The position numbers and the translations under genes are program-made. The notes beneath the pieces are model-generated. The model saw only the letters and a program-made list of their open reading frames with translations, had not been told where the DNA came from and made no database searches. Positions 35,300-45,137 of a stretch of DNA of 64,000 nt are shown piece by piece (the first letter of the stretch is position 1; each line of letters begins with the position of its first letter). Origin of the DNA: Paraburkholderia youngii (lineage in GTDB: Bacteria; Pseudomonadota; Gammaproteobacteria; Burkholderiales; Burkholderiaceae); NCBI RefSeq assembly GCF_013366925.1, contig NZ_JAALDK010000001.1:2053089-2117088 (forward strand), given 5' to 3'.

Positions 35300-35357
35300 G
35301 CCGGAACTCTCTCGGGAGGAATCGACGCGACGCCTCGGGCGGGCGTCGCAAACGGCC

Positions 35358-36557
35358 TCAAGTGTACAGAGAAACTTCCGGCAATGTCCCGCTAAGCGCG
35401 TAGCGGCCGACGTCGCGCACGCGATAGTCGAGCGGATCGTGCAGCGTGTGCACGCGCGCGTTGCGCCAGAATCGATCGAGCGCGAGCGGCGCATGAGTCG
35501 CGCGCGCGCCGCATGCGTCGAAGAGTTTTTCGCCGATGTCGAGCGCCGCCCGATGCGCGACGATCTTCGCTTCCGAGGTCGCGAGCGCGACCCGCGCACG
35601 GCTCTCGGCATCGAGCGTTGCGCGCTGCTGCCACGCTTCGTCGAGCGCGTTCGCGGCGCGCGCGGCCAGCGCCGCGGCGCTGACCGTCTGGATATGCATC
35701 TCGCCGAAGCGCTGGATCAGGTAGGGGTCGTCGGTCGCTTTGGCGACGCCGGACGCGATCCACGGCCGGCCATGTTCGTGCACGTAGGCTCGCGCCTCTT
35801 CCAGCGCACCCTGTGCGATCCCGACGAACAGATTGGTCAGCACCTGTTGCGAGATCAGTGTGCGCAAGCTCGCGTGCGGCGTGTCGGGTCGTTCGAGCAC
35901 CTCGTGCGGCTCGACCCTGACGCGCGCGAACGACACGCTGCCGCTGTCGGTCTGCCGCTGGCCGATCGGGTCCCAGTCGTCGTGAACGGTGATGCCTTCG
36001 CGCGTGGTCGGCACCGCCGCGAACAGGGGTTTGCCGGTCGATGGATCCTGAGCGGACACGGTCATCATCTGCGAGCCGCGCGTACCGGAACAGAAGCCTT
36101 TCTGGCCGTCGAGCAGGTAGCCGCCGTCGTGCGTCGAAGTAGCGATGAGGCGCGTATCCAGCGGATTCACCGCATTGCCCCACCACCAGCGATGCTCGAC
36201 GGTGCCGCGCAGATATTTCTCGCGCTGCCGTGAATTGCCCCACAGGTCGATGCTGACCACCTGCAGACAGGTGAAGCCGACCAGATGCGCGAGCGCGCTA
36301 TCGACGCGCGCCAGTTCACGCACCACGTCGTAAATCGCGGACCAGCGCGCGCCAGCACCGCCGAATTCGCGCGGCACGGCGAGCGTCAGCACGCCCGCGT
36401 CGGCGATCCACTGCTTTTGCTGCGCGGCATGACCGCCTTCGCGATCGCGCTGCGCGGCGCTCGCGCGCAACGCGGCTAGCAATGTGGTGAGGTCGCGCGC
36501 GCAATCCATATGCTGCTGCTCGCTAATCTGCGCGATGCCGTCATGCACGAAAGTCAC
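35358..36557 (-). CDS. Acyl-CoA-dehydrogenase-fold flavoenzyme, DszC/SfnB-like
   Basis: This 399-residue protein has the acyl-CoA dehydrogenase fold: an N-terminal helical domain, a beta domain (GGYLLDGQKGFCSGTRGSQMMTVSAQD) and a C-terminal helical bundle. The sequence VPREFGGAGARWSAIYDVVRELARVDSALAHL, the missing catalytic Glu context of true acyl-CoA dehydrogenases, and the length fit the DszC/SfnB group of FMNH2-dependent monooxygenases used to obtain sulfur from organosulfur compounds. The start is a GTG at 36557. Substrate unknown; no partner reductase gene is adjacent. Confidence 0.8.
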   Translation of the reverse strand: MTFVHDGIAQISEQQHMDCARDLTTLLAALRASAAQRDREGGHAAQQKQWIADAGVLTLAVPREFGGAGARWSAIYDVVRELARVDSALAHLVGFTCLQVVSIDLWGNSRQREKYLRGTVEHRWWWGNAVNPLDTRLIATSTHDGGYLLDGQKGFCSGTRGSQMMTVSAQDPSTGKPLFAAVPTTREGITVHDDWDPIGQRQTDSGSVSFARVRVEPHEVLERPDTPHASLRTLISQQVLTNLFVGIAQGALEEARAYVHEHGRPWIASGVAKATDDPYLIQRFGEMHIQTVSAAALAARAANALDEAWQQRATLDAESRARVALATSEAKIVAHRAALDIGEKLFDACGARATHAPLALDRFWRNARVHTLHDPLDYRVRDVGRYALSGTLPEVSLYT

Positions 36558-36666
36558 TGGTTTGCCCTAGGGTCGTCATTGGCTGGATCGGACGATGATA
36601 GGGAGCCGCGCGCACGTGGTCTACGAAGCGATTTGCACAAGGAAAGCGCGAAAAACGATTTGCATG

Positions 36667-36700
36667 AAAAACGCCGGGCGGCGCTTGCGCGGCCCGGCGT
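36667..36700 (-). terminator. Rho-independent terminator of the RND efflux operon
   Basis: On the minus strand ACGCCGGGC pairs with GCCCGGCGT around a 12-base loop, followed by a short T tract. It lies about 85 bases after the outer-membrane channel gene stop. Confidence 0.8.
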
Positions 36701-36785
36701 GGTTGATGAGGCTGATGAAGCGCTTGCTACAGGGTTAGGTAGTCAGCGCTTCGCCACTTGCTGTTGCGCCGAAACGTCTGCAGCT

Positions 36786-38378
36786 TCAGCCGCGGAACCG
36801 GAAGCACCAATCGGCACCGGCACCGCCCCCCACCGCCGTACCCCCCGCCGTCAGATCGCCCCAACCGCCGCCGAGCGCGCGAATGAGATTAACAGTTGCA
36901 ACAGCCTGCGTGCCCGCCAGATGGCTCGCCTGCAATTGCGACTGCAGCACCTGCCGCTCGCCATCGATCACGTCGAGATAGCTGACCGCGCCCTCCGTGT
37001 ACTGCGTGCGCGACAGATGCGCGGCGCGCTGCGACGCATCGACCGCGTCGTTCTGCTCGCGCATCTGATCGTCGAGCAAACGCAGATCGGCGAGATTGTC
37101 TTCGACTTCACGGAACGCCACGAGTACCTGCTGGCGATATTGCGCGACGTCCTCGTCGTACTTCGAACGCGCCTGCGCCAGATTGGCCTTGCGACGGCCG
37201 CCGTCGAAGATCGGCATCGTCAGCGCGGTACCCACGGCCGGACCGAGGATGAACGCGCGGCTCGACCACATGAACAGATCGCCGAGTGTCGCCGATTCAA
37301 AGCCGAACGCACCGGTGATATCGAGCTTCGGGAAGAACGCCGACTTCGCGAGCCCGACGCGCGCATTCGCTGCCTGCATCGCGCGCTCGGCTGCCGCGAT
37401 GTCAGGCCTGCGTTCGAGCAGCGCCGACGGCAAACCGGCCGGCACGCGCACCGTCACCAGCGAGAGCGGCTGTTCCGCGAACGTGAAATCCGCGGGCGGC
37501 TTGCCGAGCAGAATCGCGAGGCTATGCTCGGAGGCCGCCCGCTGCCGCGCGACGCCGACCGCATCGGCACGCGCGCTGGCGAGCTCGTTACGCGAACGCG
37601 ACAGATCCAGCTCGCTGATATCGCCTTCCTTGAAGCGCCGCTGTACGAGCTTCAGCGTGTCCTCACGCAACGCGACGGTGCGACGGTACAGATCCTGGTC
37701 CGTGTCGAGCTCGCGCAACTGGAAGTAGTTCTGCGCGACGTCGGCCTGCAACGACAGCTGCACTGAACGGAACAGCGCTTCGCTCTGCTGCTCGTCCGAG
37801 CGCGCCGCGTTCACGTTCGAGCTGACGCGCCCGAACAGATCCGCTTCATACGACGCGCCGACCTGCGCGCGCCAGATCGTGCCGGTCGTGCCGCCCGCGC
37901 TGTCCGGCTGGAATTGCGATGCCGCCGACGCGCGTTCGCGCGTCGGGCCGAAGCCCGCGTCGAGCTTCGGGAACCAGTCGGACTTCGCGGCCTGCGTGAC
38001 CGCGCGTGCCTGCTGCACGCGCGCGGCCGCGGCCTTCAGGTCCTGGTTCGCGGCGGCGGCCTGCTCTTCGAGCGCGTCGAGTTGCGGGTCGCCGAACACC
38101 TTCCACCATTCGCCGCGCAGCGCGTTGTCGGCGGGCTCAGCCGGCTTCCACGTGCCGTTGTTTTGTGTCGCCCCGGCCGAACCAGCCGCAGCGCCCGACG
38201 CCGCCGCAGCCGACGTCTTCACCGCGGGCGCTTCCTTGAACGCCGCCGGCGTATCGACATCGGGACGCTTGTACGTCGGCTCCACCGAGCAAGCGGCCAG
38301 CAGCGCAATCAGCAAACCGCTCGCGGCGGCGCGGCCCCATCCGCGCAAGGATACAAAGCGAGATTCAAAGCGTTTCAT
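36786..38378 (-). CDS. opcM: RND efflux outer-membrane lipoprotein channel, OpcM/OprC type
   Basis: This is a 530-residue TolC-family outer-membrane factor. A lipoprotein signal peptide ends at LLAAC, followed by VEPTYKRPDVDTPAAFKE, a hallmark of NodT-type channels, and two helical-hairpin repeats form the trimeric tunnel. It is the last gene of the llpE-ceoA-ceoB-opcM type operon and opens the exit for drugs exported by the RND pump. GAGGAG precedes the ATG at 38378. Its start is 13 bases from the pump gene stop. Confidence 0.9.
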   Translation of the reverse strand: MKRFESRFVSLRGWGRAAASGLLIALLAACSVEPTYKRPDVDTPAAFKEAPAVKTSAAAASGAAAGSAGATQNNGTWKPAEPADNALRGEWWKVFGDPQLDALEEQAAAANQDLKAAAARVQQARAVTQAAKSDWFPKLDAGFGPTRERASAASQFQPDSAGGTTGTIWRAQVGASYEADLFGRVSSNVNAARSDEQQSEALFRSVQLSLQADVAQNYFQLRELDTDQDLYRRTVALREDTLKLVQRRFKEGDISELDLSRSRNELASARADAVGVARQRAASEHSLAILLGKPPADFTFAEQPLSLVTVRVPAGLPSALLERRPDIAAAERAMQAANARVGLAKSAFFPKLDITGAFGFESATLGDLFMWSSRAFILGPAVGTALTMPIFDGGRRKANLAQARSKYDEDVAQYRQQVLVAFREVEDNLADLRLLDDQMREQNDAVDASQRAAHLSRTQYTEGAVSYLDVIDGERQVLQSQLQASHLAGTQAVATVNLIRALGGGWGDLTAGGTAVGGGAGADWCFRFRG

Positions 38379-38391
38379 TGTTGTTTTCTCC

Positions 38392-41300
38392 TCAGGCGTC
38401 CGTAACGGGCGCGCCATAGCGCGGCGCATCCTTCTGCGCGACGTGTATCGTCCCGCCCGCGAGCGAACGCAACACCACATAGAACACCGGCGTCAGCATC
38501 AGGCCGAACAGCGTGACGCCCAGCATGCCGAAGAACACCGCGACGCCCATCGCGTGACGCATTTCCGAGCCCGCGCCGCTCGACAGCACCAGCGGCACCA
38601 CGCCCATGATGAAGGCGATCGACGTCATCAGAATCGGCCGCAGACGCAGACGGCTCGCTTCGATTGCCGCCTGCAGCGGACTGCGTCCATCGTGTTCGAG
38701 CTCACGCGCGAACTCGACGATCAGAATCGCGTTCTTCGCCGACAAGCCCACCAGCACCATCAAACCGATCTGCGTGAAGATGTTGTTGTCGCCACCGGTG
38801 AGCCATACGCCGGTCAGCGCCGACAGCACGCTCATCGGCACGATCAGGATCACCGCGAGCGGCAGCGTCAGGCTTTCGTACAACGCTGCGAGCACGAGGA
38901 ACACGAGCAGCACGCTGATCGGGAACACCCACAGGCCCGCGTTGCCGGCGAGGATCTGCTGATACGTGAGGTCGGTCCACTCGAGCTTCACCCCGCGCGG
39001 CAGCACATCGGCAGCCACGCGTTCGGCCGCGGCCTGCGCCTGTCCCGACGAGAAGCCGGGCGCCGGGCCGCCGTTGATGTCGGCCGCCGTGTAGCCGTTG
39101 TAGCGCACCACCATCTCCGGCCCGTAGGTCGGCGTCACCGTGACGAGCGACGACAACGGCACCATCTCGCCCGCCGCGTTGCGCGTCTTCAGTTGCAGAA
39201 TGTCGTCGGCGCGCTGACGGAATGGCGCATCCGCCTGCACACGCACCTGATACACGCGGCCGAAGCGGTTGAAGTCGTTCACGTACAGCGAGCCCAGGTA
39301 GATCTGCATCGTGTCGAACACGTCCGTGACCGGCACGCCGAGCTGCTTCGCCTTCACGCGATCGAGATCGACATTCAGTTGCGGCACGTTGATCTGATAG
39401 CTGGAGAAGGTCGGCCCGAGTTCGCGCGTTTGCGCCGCGCGCTTCACGAAGGCTTCGGCTGCCTTGTTCAGTTCGGCGTAGCCGACCGCGCCGTGATCCT
39501 CGAGCTGCAACTTGAAGCCGCCGAGCGTGCCGAGCCCGAGCACCGGCGGCGGCGGGAACACCGCGACGAACGAGTCCTTGATCGCGCCGTACTGCTGGTT
39601 CAATGCACCGGCAATCGCGCCCGCCGACAGCTTCTTGTCGCCGCGCTCCTTGAACGGCTTCAGCGTGACGAACACGATGCCCGCGCTCGAACTATTCGTG
39701 AAGCCATTCACCGACAGACCCGGGAACGCCACCGCGCTTTCGACGCCCTGTTGCTTCAGTGCGATCGAACTCATATCGCGGATCACCTTCTCCGTGCGAT
39801 CGAGCGACGCACCGTTCGGCAACTGCGCGAACGCGATCAGATACTCCTTGTCCTGCGCGGGCACGAAGCCGCCCGGCACGATCCGCGCCATCAATACGGT
39901 TGCACCGACGAGGATCGCGTACACCGCGAGCATCGCGCCCTTGCGACGCAGCACGCCGGTCACGCCGCGGCCATAGGCTTCCGACCCACGATGAAAGACC
40001 TTGTTGAACTGCTTGAAGAAGCCGCCGAGGACACGGTTCATCACACGCGTCAGCCAGTCCTCCTTCTCGCCGTGACTGCGCAACAGCAGCGCGGACAACG
40101 CCGGCGACAGCGTCAGCGAATTGAACGCCGAGATCACCGTCGAGATCGCGATGGTCATCGCGAATTGCTTGTAGAACTGGCCCGTGAGACCCGTCATGAA
40201 CGCGAGCGGCACGAACACGGCGACGAGCGTCAGCGCAATCGCGATGATCGGCCCGCTCACTTCGCGCATCGCCTTGTAGGTCGCATCGCGCGCACTGAGC
40301 CCGCTTTCGATGTTGCGCTCGACGTTCTCCACCACGACGATCGCATCGTCGACGACGATACCGATCGCGAGCACCATGCCGAACAAGGACAGCGCATTGA
40401 TCGAAAAGCCGAATGCCAGCAGCAGCGAGAACGTACCGACGATCGAGACCGGCACCGCGATCAACGGAATGATCGACGCGCGCCACGTCTGCAGGAACAC
40501 GATCACGACGATAACGACCAGTGCAATCGCTTCGAGCAGCGTGTGGATCACCGCCTCGATGCTCGAACGCACGAACTGCGTCGGGTCGTAGACGATCCGG
40601 TATTCGACGCCGGCCGGCATGTCTACGGCGAGTTCCTTCATCGCCGCACGCACCTGCTCCGAAATCGCGAGCGAGTTCGCGCCCGGCGCCTGATTGATCG
40701 CGAGCGCCACCGCGGGCTTGTTGTCGAGCAGCGAACGCAGGCCGTATTCCGACGCCGCGAGTTCGATCCGCGCGATATCGCGCAGATAGGTCACGCCGCC
40801 ATCGGGCGCGGTCTTCACGATGATGTCGCCGAATTCGCTCTCGGTCTTCAATCGGCCGCGCGCATTCACCGACAACTGCAACTGCGTGCCGGGCACCGAC
40901 GGCGATGCACCGATCACACCGGCCGCCACCTGGATGTTCTGCTCGCGAATCGCGTTGACGACTTCAGTCGCGGTGAGACCGCGCTGCGCGACCTTCTGCG
41001 GATCGAGCCAGATCCGCATCGCGTAGTCGCCCGAGCCCCACAGCTGCACTTCGCCGACACCTTGAATCCGCGCGAGCCGATCCTTCACGTTCAGCAGCGC
41101 GTAATTGCGCAGATACGTCATGTCGTAGCGATCGTTCGGCGAGATCAGGTGCACGACCATCGTCAGCGTCGGCGAACTCTTGATCGTCGTCACGCCGAGT
41201 CGCTGCACGTCTTCAGGCAGACGCGGCAGCGCCTGATTGACGCGGTTCTGCACGAGCTGCGTCGCGAGGTCGGGATCGGTGCCGAGCTTGAAGGTGACCG

Positions 41301-41577
41301 TCAGCGTCAGATTGCCGTCGCTATTCGCCTGCGACTGCATGTACAGCATGTTCTCGACGCCATTGATCTGTTCTTCGAGCGGAGCTGCGACCGCCTCGGC
41401 AATCACCTTCGGATTCGCGCCCGGATACTGCGCGTGCACCACCACCGAAGGCGGCACGACTTCCGGGTACTCGGAGATGGGCAGCTTGAACAGCGAGATG
41501 ATGCCCCCAAGCAGGATCAATACCGATAGCACGCCTGCAAAGATCGGGCGATCGATGAAGAATTTGGATATGTTCAT
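38392..41577 (-). CDS. ceoB: RND multidrug efflux pump, CeoB/BpeF type
   Basis: This is a 1061-residue AcrB/MexB-family proton-drug antiporter with 12 membrane helices and two large periplasmic loops. The N-terminus FFIDRPIFAGVLSVLILLGG is typical, and the proton-relay aspartates lie in helix 4 (GIVVDDAIVVVENVERN). Together with the upstream fusion protein and downstream channel it spans the envelope. Its operon order (lipase-like gene, fusion protein, pump, channel, divergent LysR) matches the CeoAB-OpcM/BpeEF-OprC pumps of Burkholderia, which export chloramphenicol, trimethoprim and quinolones. The substrates here are inferred by analogy. Confidence 0.93.
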   Translation of the reverse strand: MNISKFFIDRPIFAGVLSVLILLGGIISLFKLPISEYPEVVPPSVVVHAQYPGANPKVIAEAVAAPLEEQINGVENMLYMQSQANSDGNLTLTVTFKLGTDPDLATQLVQNRVNQALPRLPEDVQRLGVTTIKSSPTLTMVVHLISPNDRYDMTYLRNYALLNVKDRLARIQGVGEVQLWGSGDYAMRIWLDPQKVAQRGLTATEVVNAIREQNIQVAAGVIGASPSVPGTQLQLSVNARGRLKTESEFGDIIVKTAPDGGVTYLRDIARIELAASEYGLRSLLDNKPAVALAINQAPGANSLAISEQVRAAMKELAVDMPAGVEYRIVYDPTQFVRSSIEAVIHTLLEAIALVVIVVIVFLQTWRASIIPLIAVPVSIVGTFSLLLAFGFSINALSLFGMVLAIGIVVDDAIVVVENVERNIESGLSARDATYKAMREVSGPIIAIALTLVAVFVPLAFMTGLTGQFYKQFAMTIAISTVISAFNSLTLSPALSALLLRSHGEKEDWLTRVMNRVLGGFFKQFNKVFHRGSEAYGRGVTGVLRRKGAMLAVYAILVGATVLMARIVPGGFVPAQDKEYLIAFAQLPNGASLDRTEKVIRDMSSIALKQQGVESAVAFPGLSVNGFTNSSSAGIVFVTLKPFKERGDKKLSAGAIAGALNQQYGAIKDSFVAVFPPPPVLGLGTLGGFKLQLEDHGAVGYAELNKAAEAFVKRAAQTRELGPTFSSYQINVPQLNVDLDRVKAKQLGVPVTDVFDTMQIYLGSLYVNDFNRFGRVYQVRVQADAPFRQRADDILQLKTRNAAGEMVPLSSLVTVTPTYGPEMVVRYNGYTAADINGGPAPGFSSGQAQAAAERVAADVLPRGVKLEWTDLTYQQILAGNAGLWVFPISVLLVFLVLAALYESLTLPLAVILIVPMSVLSALTGVWLTGGDNNIFTQIGLMVLVGLSAKNAILIVEFARELEHDGRSPLQAAIEASRLRLRPILMTSIAFIMGVVPLVLSSGAGSEMRHAMGVAVFFGMLGVTLFGLMLTPVFYVVLRSLAGGTIHVAQKDAPRYGAPVTDA

Positions 41578-41620
41578 TGGAAGCTCTTAACTTTGGAACA
41601 TGCGGGTTGGAACACGCGGC

Positions 41621-42844
41621 TCACGAATTGCCTTTCGCGCCGGTGTCCGCCGCCTTGCCGTGCGACTGTGCGAGCGCGGCGCTGTTCGGGTCATCGTCGG
41701 TCGTCATCGGCACCATGTGCGCGCGCACCGCGTCGCCGGGGCGCACACGCTGAACGCCGTTGACGACGATGCGGTCGCCCGCCTTCAAACCGTCCTTGAC
41801 GACGCGCAGATTGCCCTGCATCGAACCCGTCGTGATCTCGCGATAAATCACGTGGTTGCCCTGATCGACGACCAGCACGAACTTCTTGTCCTGGTCGGTG
41901 CCGACCGCGGCATCGTCGATCAGTAGCGCCGGATGCGGGGCGCTACCGCCCACCTTGACGCGCGCGTAGAGGCCCGGAATCAGCGCCCCGTCCGCGTTGT
42001 CGAACTTCGCGCGCACGCGGATCGTGCCCGACGACGTGTCGAGCCGGTTGTCGACCGACTCGATCGTGCCGCTGCGCGAATAGCCGGATTCATCGGCGAG
42101 ACCGAGTTCCACCGGCACCTTGCCGCCGTCCTTCGCGCGGCTCAGGTATTGCAGATAGGTCTGTTCGTCCGCGTCGAACGATGCGTAGATCGGCGACACC
42201 GACACAAGCGTGGTCAGCGGCGCCGAGCTGGCGCCGGCCGACACGACGTTGCCGACCGTGATCTCCGCGCGCGACACGCGGCCCGATACCGGCGCGACGA
42301 TCTTCGTGTAGCCGAGATTGATGCGCGCCGTTTCGAGCGCGGCTTGCGCGGCCTTCAGGTTCGCGCTCGCCTCGCGCGCGGCGTTCTGCTTCTCGTCATA
42401 GTCGCGCTTGGCGATCGCGTTGTCGACGATCAGCCGTTGCGCGCGTTCCCAGTCGCTCTGCGTGTAACCGGTACGCGCCTGCGCAGCCGCGAGCTGGGCT
42501 TCCGCGCGATCGACTTCGGCCGCGTACGGACGCGGATCGATGACGAACAGCGTGTCGCCCTGCTTGACCAGCGCGCCGTCCTTGAAATTGACCGACACGA
42601 TCGTGCCTGGCACCTGCGAACGCACGTCCACTTTCTGGACGGCTTCGAGACGGCCCGAATAGGATTGCCAGTCGGTGATCGTCTTCTGCACGACGGTCGC
42701 CACGTCGACTTCCGGCACGATGGTCGGCGCGGCCGGCGAGCTTGCATCCACGCGGATCGCGCCGAACGTGCCGAGCCCGGCAAGAACGACGACCACTAGC
42801 GCGGCAAGCGCCACGCGGCGGCGGGAAAGAGGAAGGATAGTCAT
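41621..42844 (-). CDS. ceoA: RND efflux periplasmic adaptor (membrane fusion protein), CeoA/BpeE type
   Basis: This is a 407-residue HlyD/AcrA-type adaptor with an N-terminal membrane/signal segment (VALAALVVVVLAGLGTFGA), a lipoyl-like barrel-sandwich domain (VDVRSQVPGTIVSVNFKDGALVKQGDTLF), an alpha-helical hairpin, and a beta-barrel region (VSPIYASFDADEQTYLQYL). It joins the RND pump to the outer-membrane channel. The ATG at 42844 is chosen because the signal-like segment starts there. It is 43 bases upstream of the pump gene. Confidence 0.9.
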   Translation of the reverse strand: MTILPLSRRRVALAALVVVVLAGLGTFGAIRVDASSPAAPTIVPEVDVATVVQKTITDWQSYSGRLEAVQKVDVRSQVPGTIVSVNFKDGALVKQGDTLFVIDPRPYAAEVDRAEAQLAAAQARTGYTQSDWERAQRLIVDNAIAKRDYDEKQNAAREASANLKAAQAALETARINLGYTKIVAPVSGRVSRAEITVGNVVSAGASSAPLTTLVSVSPIYASFDADEQTYLQYLSRAKDGGKVPVELGLADESGYSRSGTIESVDNRLDTSSGTIRVRAKFDNADGALIPGLYARVKVGGSAPHPALLIDDAAVGTDQDKKFVLVVDQGNHVIYREITTGSMQGNLRVVKDGLKAGDRIVVNGVQRVRPGDAVRAHMVPMTTDDDPNSAALAQSHGKAADTGAKGNS

Positions 42845-42879
42845 TGTGTAGCTCCCGGTATCGTTGATTGAATTTCTGT

Positions 42880-43746
42880 TTATCGATGAGCGCGCGCATC
42901 GAAGCGCCACTGGAAAAAGCGCACCGCTTCCTGCAAAGCGGGCGGATGATCGGCGAGCGCCGCGTGCGACACGCTCGGAAAGCGCACCACTTGGGTCTGC
43001 ACGCCCGCGTCGATCAGATTGCTTGCATACTTTTCTGCCTCGACGTGCAGCACGTCGTTCTGCGCGGTGGCGATCAGCGTGGCCGGCAAGCCGGCGAGCC
43101 GCGCCGATTCGAGCGGCGCCGCATACGGATGCATGCGCTGCGACGCTTGCGGCAAATACGCGCGATAACACGCGGCGCACTCGCGCGCGGTGATGTCCGA
43201 ACCGAGCCGCTTCTCGTCGCCAAGCCGCGTCAGGCTCGGGTCGAGCATCGGACCGAACAGCGCCTGCGCGCTGATCTGCACGTCGCCACGATCGCGCGCG
43301 ATGAACGCGAGACAATTGGCGAGTTGGCCGCCCGCGTCATGGCCCGCCACACCGATCTTTCTGCTATTGCCACCAAACGCTCGCGCCCGCGTCTGCACCC
43401 ACAGCGCCGCGCGATGCGCATCTTCCGGCGCGGCTGGAAACGGAAACCGCGGCGCGAGCGAATAGCCCACCGACACCACGAGCGCCGGTAAGTGTTCTGC
43501 GAAATACCGCGCGGCGAAGTCCGCGCAATCGATCGAACCCTTCGTAAAGCCGCCGCCGTGAAAATAAAGCAATACTGGCAATGCGGTTTTTTTCGTCAGC
43601 CGATACAGGCGTAACGTAATGGGCTGAGCGTACCCATCGATACCCACGTCGGTGACTTCAAGTGTTGCGTCATTGGCCTCAGCGTCAGTGTCTTCGGCGG
43701 AAACGCCGATGGAAACGGACGGGTACGGCGATTTGAATGCATCCAT
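42880..43746 (-). CDS. llpE: Lipase-like alpha/beta hydrolase of the efflux operon (LlpE-like), nucleophile Ser replaced by Asp
   Basis: This is an alpha/beta hydrolase of the hormone-sensitive-lipase type, first gene of the efflux operon as llpE is in Burkholderia ceo/bpe operons. The oxyanion-hole motif HGGGF (63-67) is intact. The nucleophile elbow reads GHDAGG where the family has GDSAGG, so position 137 is Asp, not Ser. The later Asp (QNDVLHVEA) and His (SVSHAAL) of the triad appear present. It may be catalytically dead or changed in function. The start is uncertain: ATG at 43746 gives 288 residues, while a GTG at 43836 would add a plausible N-terminal segment but overlaps a TATAAT used by the divergent LysR gene. 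Confidence 0.8.
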   Translation of the reverse strand: MDAFKSPYPSVSIGVSAEDTDAEANDATLEVTDVGIDGYAQPITLRLYRLTKKTALPVLLYFHGGGFTKGSIDCADFAARYFAEHLPALVVSVGYSLAPRFPFPAAPEDAHRAALWVQTRARAFGGNSRKIGVAGHDAGGQLANCLAFIARDRGDVQISAQALFGPMLDPSLTRLGDEKRLGSDITARECAACYRAYLPQASQRMHPYAAPLESARLAGLPATLIATAQNDVLHVEAEKYASNLIDAGVQTQVVRFPSVSHAALADHPPALQEAVRFFQWRFDARAHR

Positions 43747-43820
43747 GTCGAGCCGCGCAAAATGCGCATAGAACTTCAATGGTGCGAATTGTGGGTTCAG
43801 CAGACTCGCAAATAAATGCC

Positions 43821-43826
43821 TATAAT
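43821..43826 (+). promoter_or_regulatory. Probable -10 hexamer of the divergent LysR gene
   Basis: A consensus TATAAT lies 96 bases before the LysR start in the divergent region of the efflux operon. No good -35 hexamer is visible at 17 bases, as often in LysR-controlled divergent promoters. Confidence 0.45.
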
Positions 43827-43922
43827 CCGGCAACACAATTCGGTGCCTTTGAACAATCCGGTTGCGATTGTTTTTGCGGACTCCATTCCCGCCTGCGCAC
43901 CTGCCCCTACTGGAGGTTTGCA

Positions 43923-44927
43923 ATGGACCGGCTTCAGGCCATGCAAGTGTTCACACGTGTCGTCGACACCAACAGCTTTACCCGCGCAGCGGAGACGCTC
44001 GACCTGCCGCGCGCATCGGTTACTACGATTATTCAGAACCTCGAAGCGTTTCTCGGCACGCGGCTGATGCACCGGACCACCCGCCGTCTGTCGCTGACGC
44101 CCGATGGCGCCGCGTACTACGAGCGCTGCGTGCGCATCCTCGCTGACGTCGAAGAGACCGAGGCGAGTTTCCAGAGCGGCAACAAGAAGCCGCACGGCAA
44201 GCTGCGCATCGACATGCCGGGCTCGATTGGCCGTCTGCTCGTGATTCCAGCGTTGTGCGAATTCCACACGCGCTATCCGGACATCGATCTGCAACTGGGC
44301 CTGACCGACCGGCCCGTCGATCTGCTGCAGGAAGGCGTCGATTGCGTGGTACGCGTCGGCGCGCTGCAGGATTCGTCACTGGTCGCACGCCGCATCGGTC
44401 TGTTCGAGGGCGTGACGTGCGCGGCACCCGACTACATCAAGCGCGCGGGGATTCCCACTTCGCTCGAAGATCTCGAAAATCACAAAGCCGTCAATTACTT
44501 CTCGAGCCGCACGGGACGCACGCTCGATTGGGCGTTCCTGGTGAACGGCGACGAGGTGGAGGTGAAGATGAAGAGCATCGTGTCGGTCAACGACGCCGAT
44601 GCTTACGTGACCTGCGGACTCGAAGGCTTCGGCCTGATTCAGCCGGCGCTCTTCATGGTGCTGCCACATCTCCGCTCGGGCCAGCTCGTCGAAGTACTGC
44701 CGGAACTGAAACCTTTGCCGATGCCGATTTCGGCAGTCTATCCGCACAGTCGTCATCTGTCGCCGAAAGTCCGCGTTTTCGTAGACTGGATTGCAGAGCT
44801 GTTCGATCGGTGCCCATTGCTCAGCGGACGCGGCAGTCTCGACGCCACCTGCACGAAGCGCACGTTCGAGCAGCGCGAGTCTGCGCCGGCGCTCGACACG
44901 CCGGTGATGTCCGAATGGGTCGCCTGA
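43923..44927 (+). CDS. ceoR: LysR-family regulator of the efflux operon, CeoR/BpeT-like
   Basis: This is a 334-residue LysR-type regulator with an N-terminal winged helix (MDRLQAMQVFTRVVDTNSFTRAAETLDLPRASVTTIIQNLE, about 1-60) and a C-terminal effector domain (HGKLRIDMPGSIGRLLVIPAL onward). GGAGG lies just before the ATG. It is transcribed away from llpE-ceoA-ceoB-opcM, the position of CeoR/BpeT, which activates the operon, in Burkholderia also in response to salicylate-like effectors. A C-terminal tail of about 30 polar residues is longer than in most LysR proteins. Confidence 0.88.
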   Translation: MDRLQAMQVFTRVVDTNSFTRAAETLDLPRASVTTIIQNLEAFLGTRLMHRTTRRLSLTPDGAAYYERCVRILADVEETEASFQSGNKKPHGKLRIDMPGSIGRLLVIPALCEFHTRYPDIDLQLGLTDRPVDLLQEGVDCVVRVGALQDSSLVARRIGLFEGVTCAAPDYIKRAGIPTSLEDLENHKAVNYFSSRTGRTLDWAFLVNGDEVEVKMKSIVSVNDADAYVTCGLEGFGLIQPALFMVLPHLRSGQLVEVLPELKPLPMPISAVYPHSRHLSPKVRVFVDWIAELFDRCPLLSGRGSLDATCTKRTFEQRESAPALDTPVMSEWVA

Positions 44928-45137
44928 AGTACGTTAATTGAAACAGTGAATTCCAGCCGCGGCGCCAATGCCGCGGCAAGCGTGCAATTGCACTGCTTCT
45001 GCAAGGCTCGCTCGCGATTGTTCCTGAATCGCGACAATTCATTTCGCAAAACCGCGATTTATCCGCAACACGTCAACGTCTACATTTCACCCTGTCGCAG
45101 CGCAATCACGCTGCCAATGAATCGACAGGAGTGAATC

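Noticed and set aside
37879..41529. Very long rightward open frame (about 1216 codons) opposite the efflux genes
   Set aside because: It is antisense to the well-supported outer-membrane channel and RND pump genes, has a His/Arg/Glu-rich low-complexity composition typical of GC-rich shadow frames, and shows no domain.
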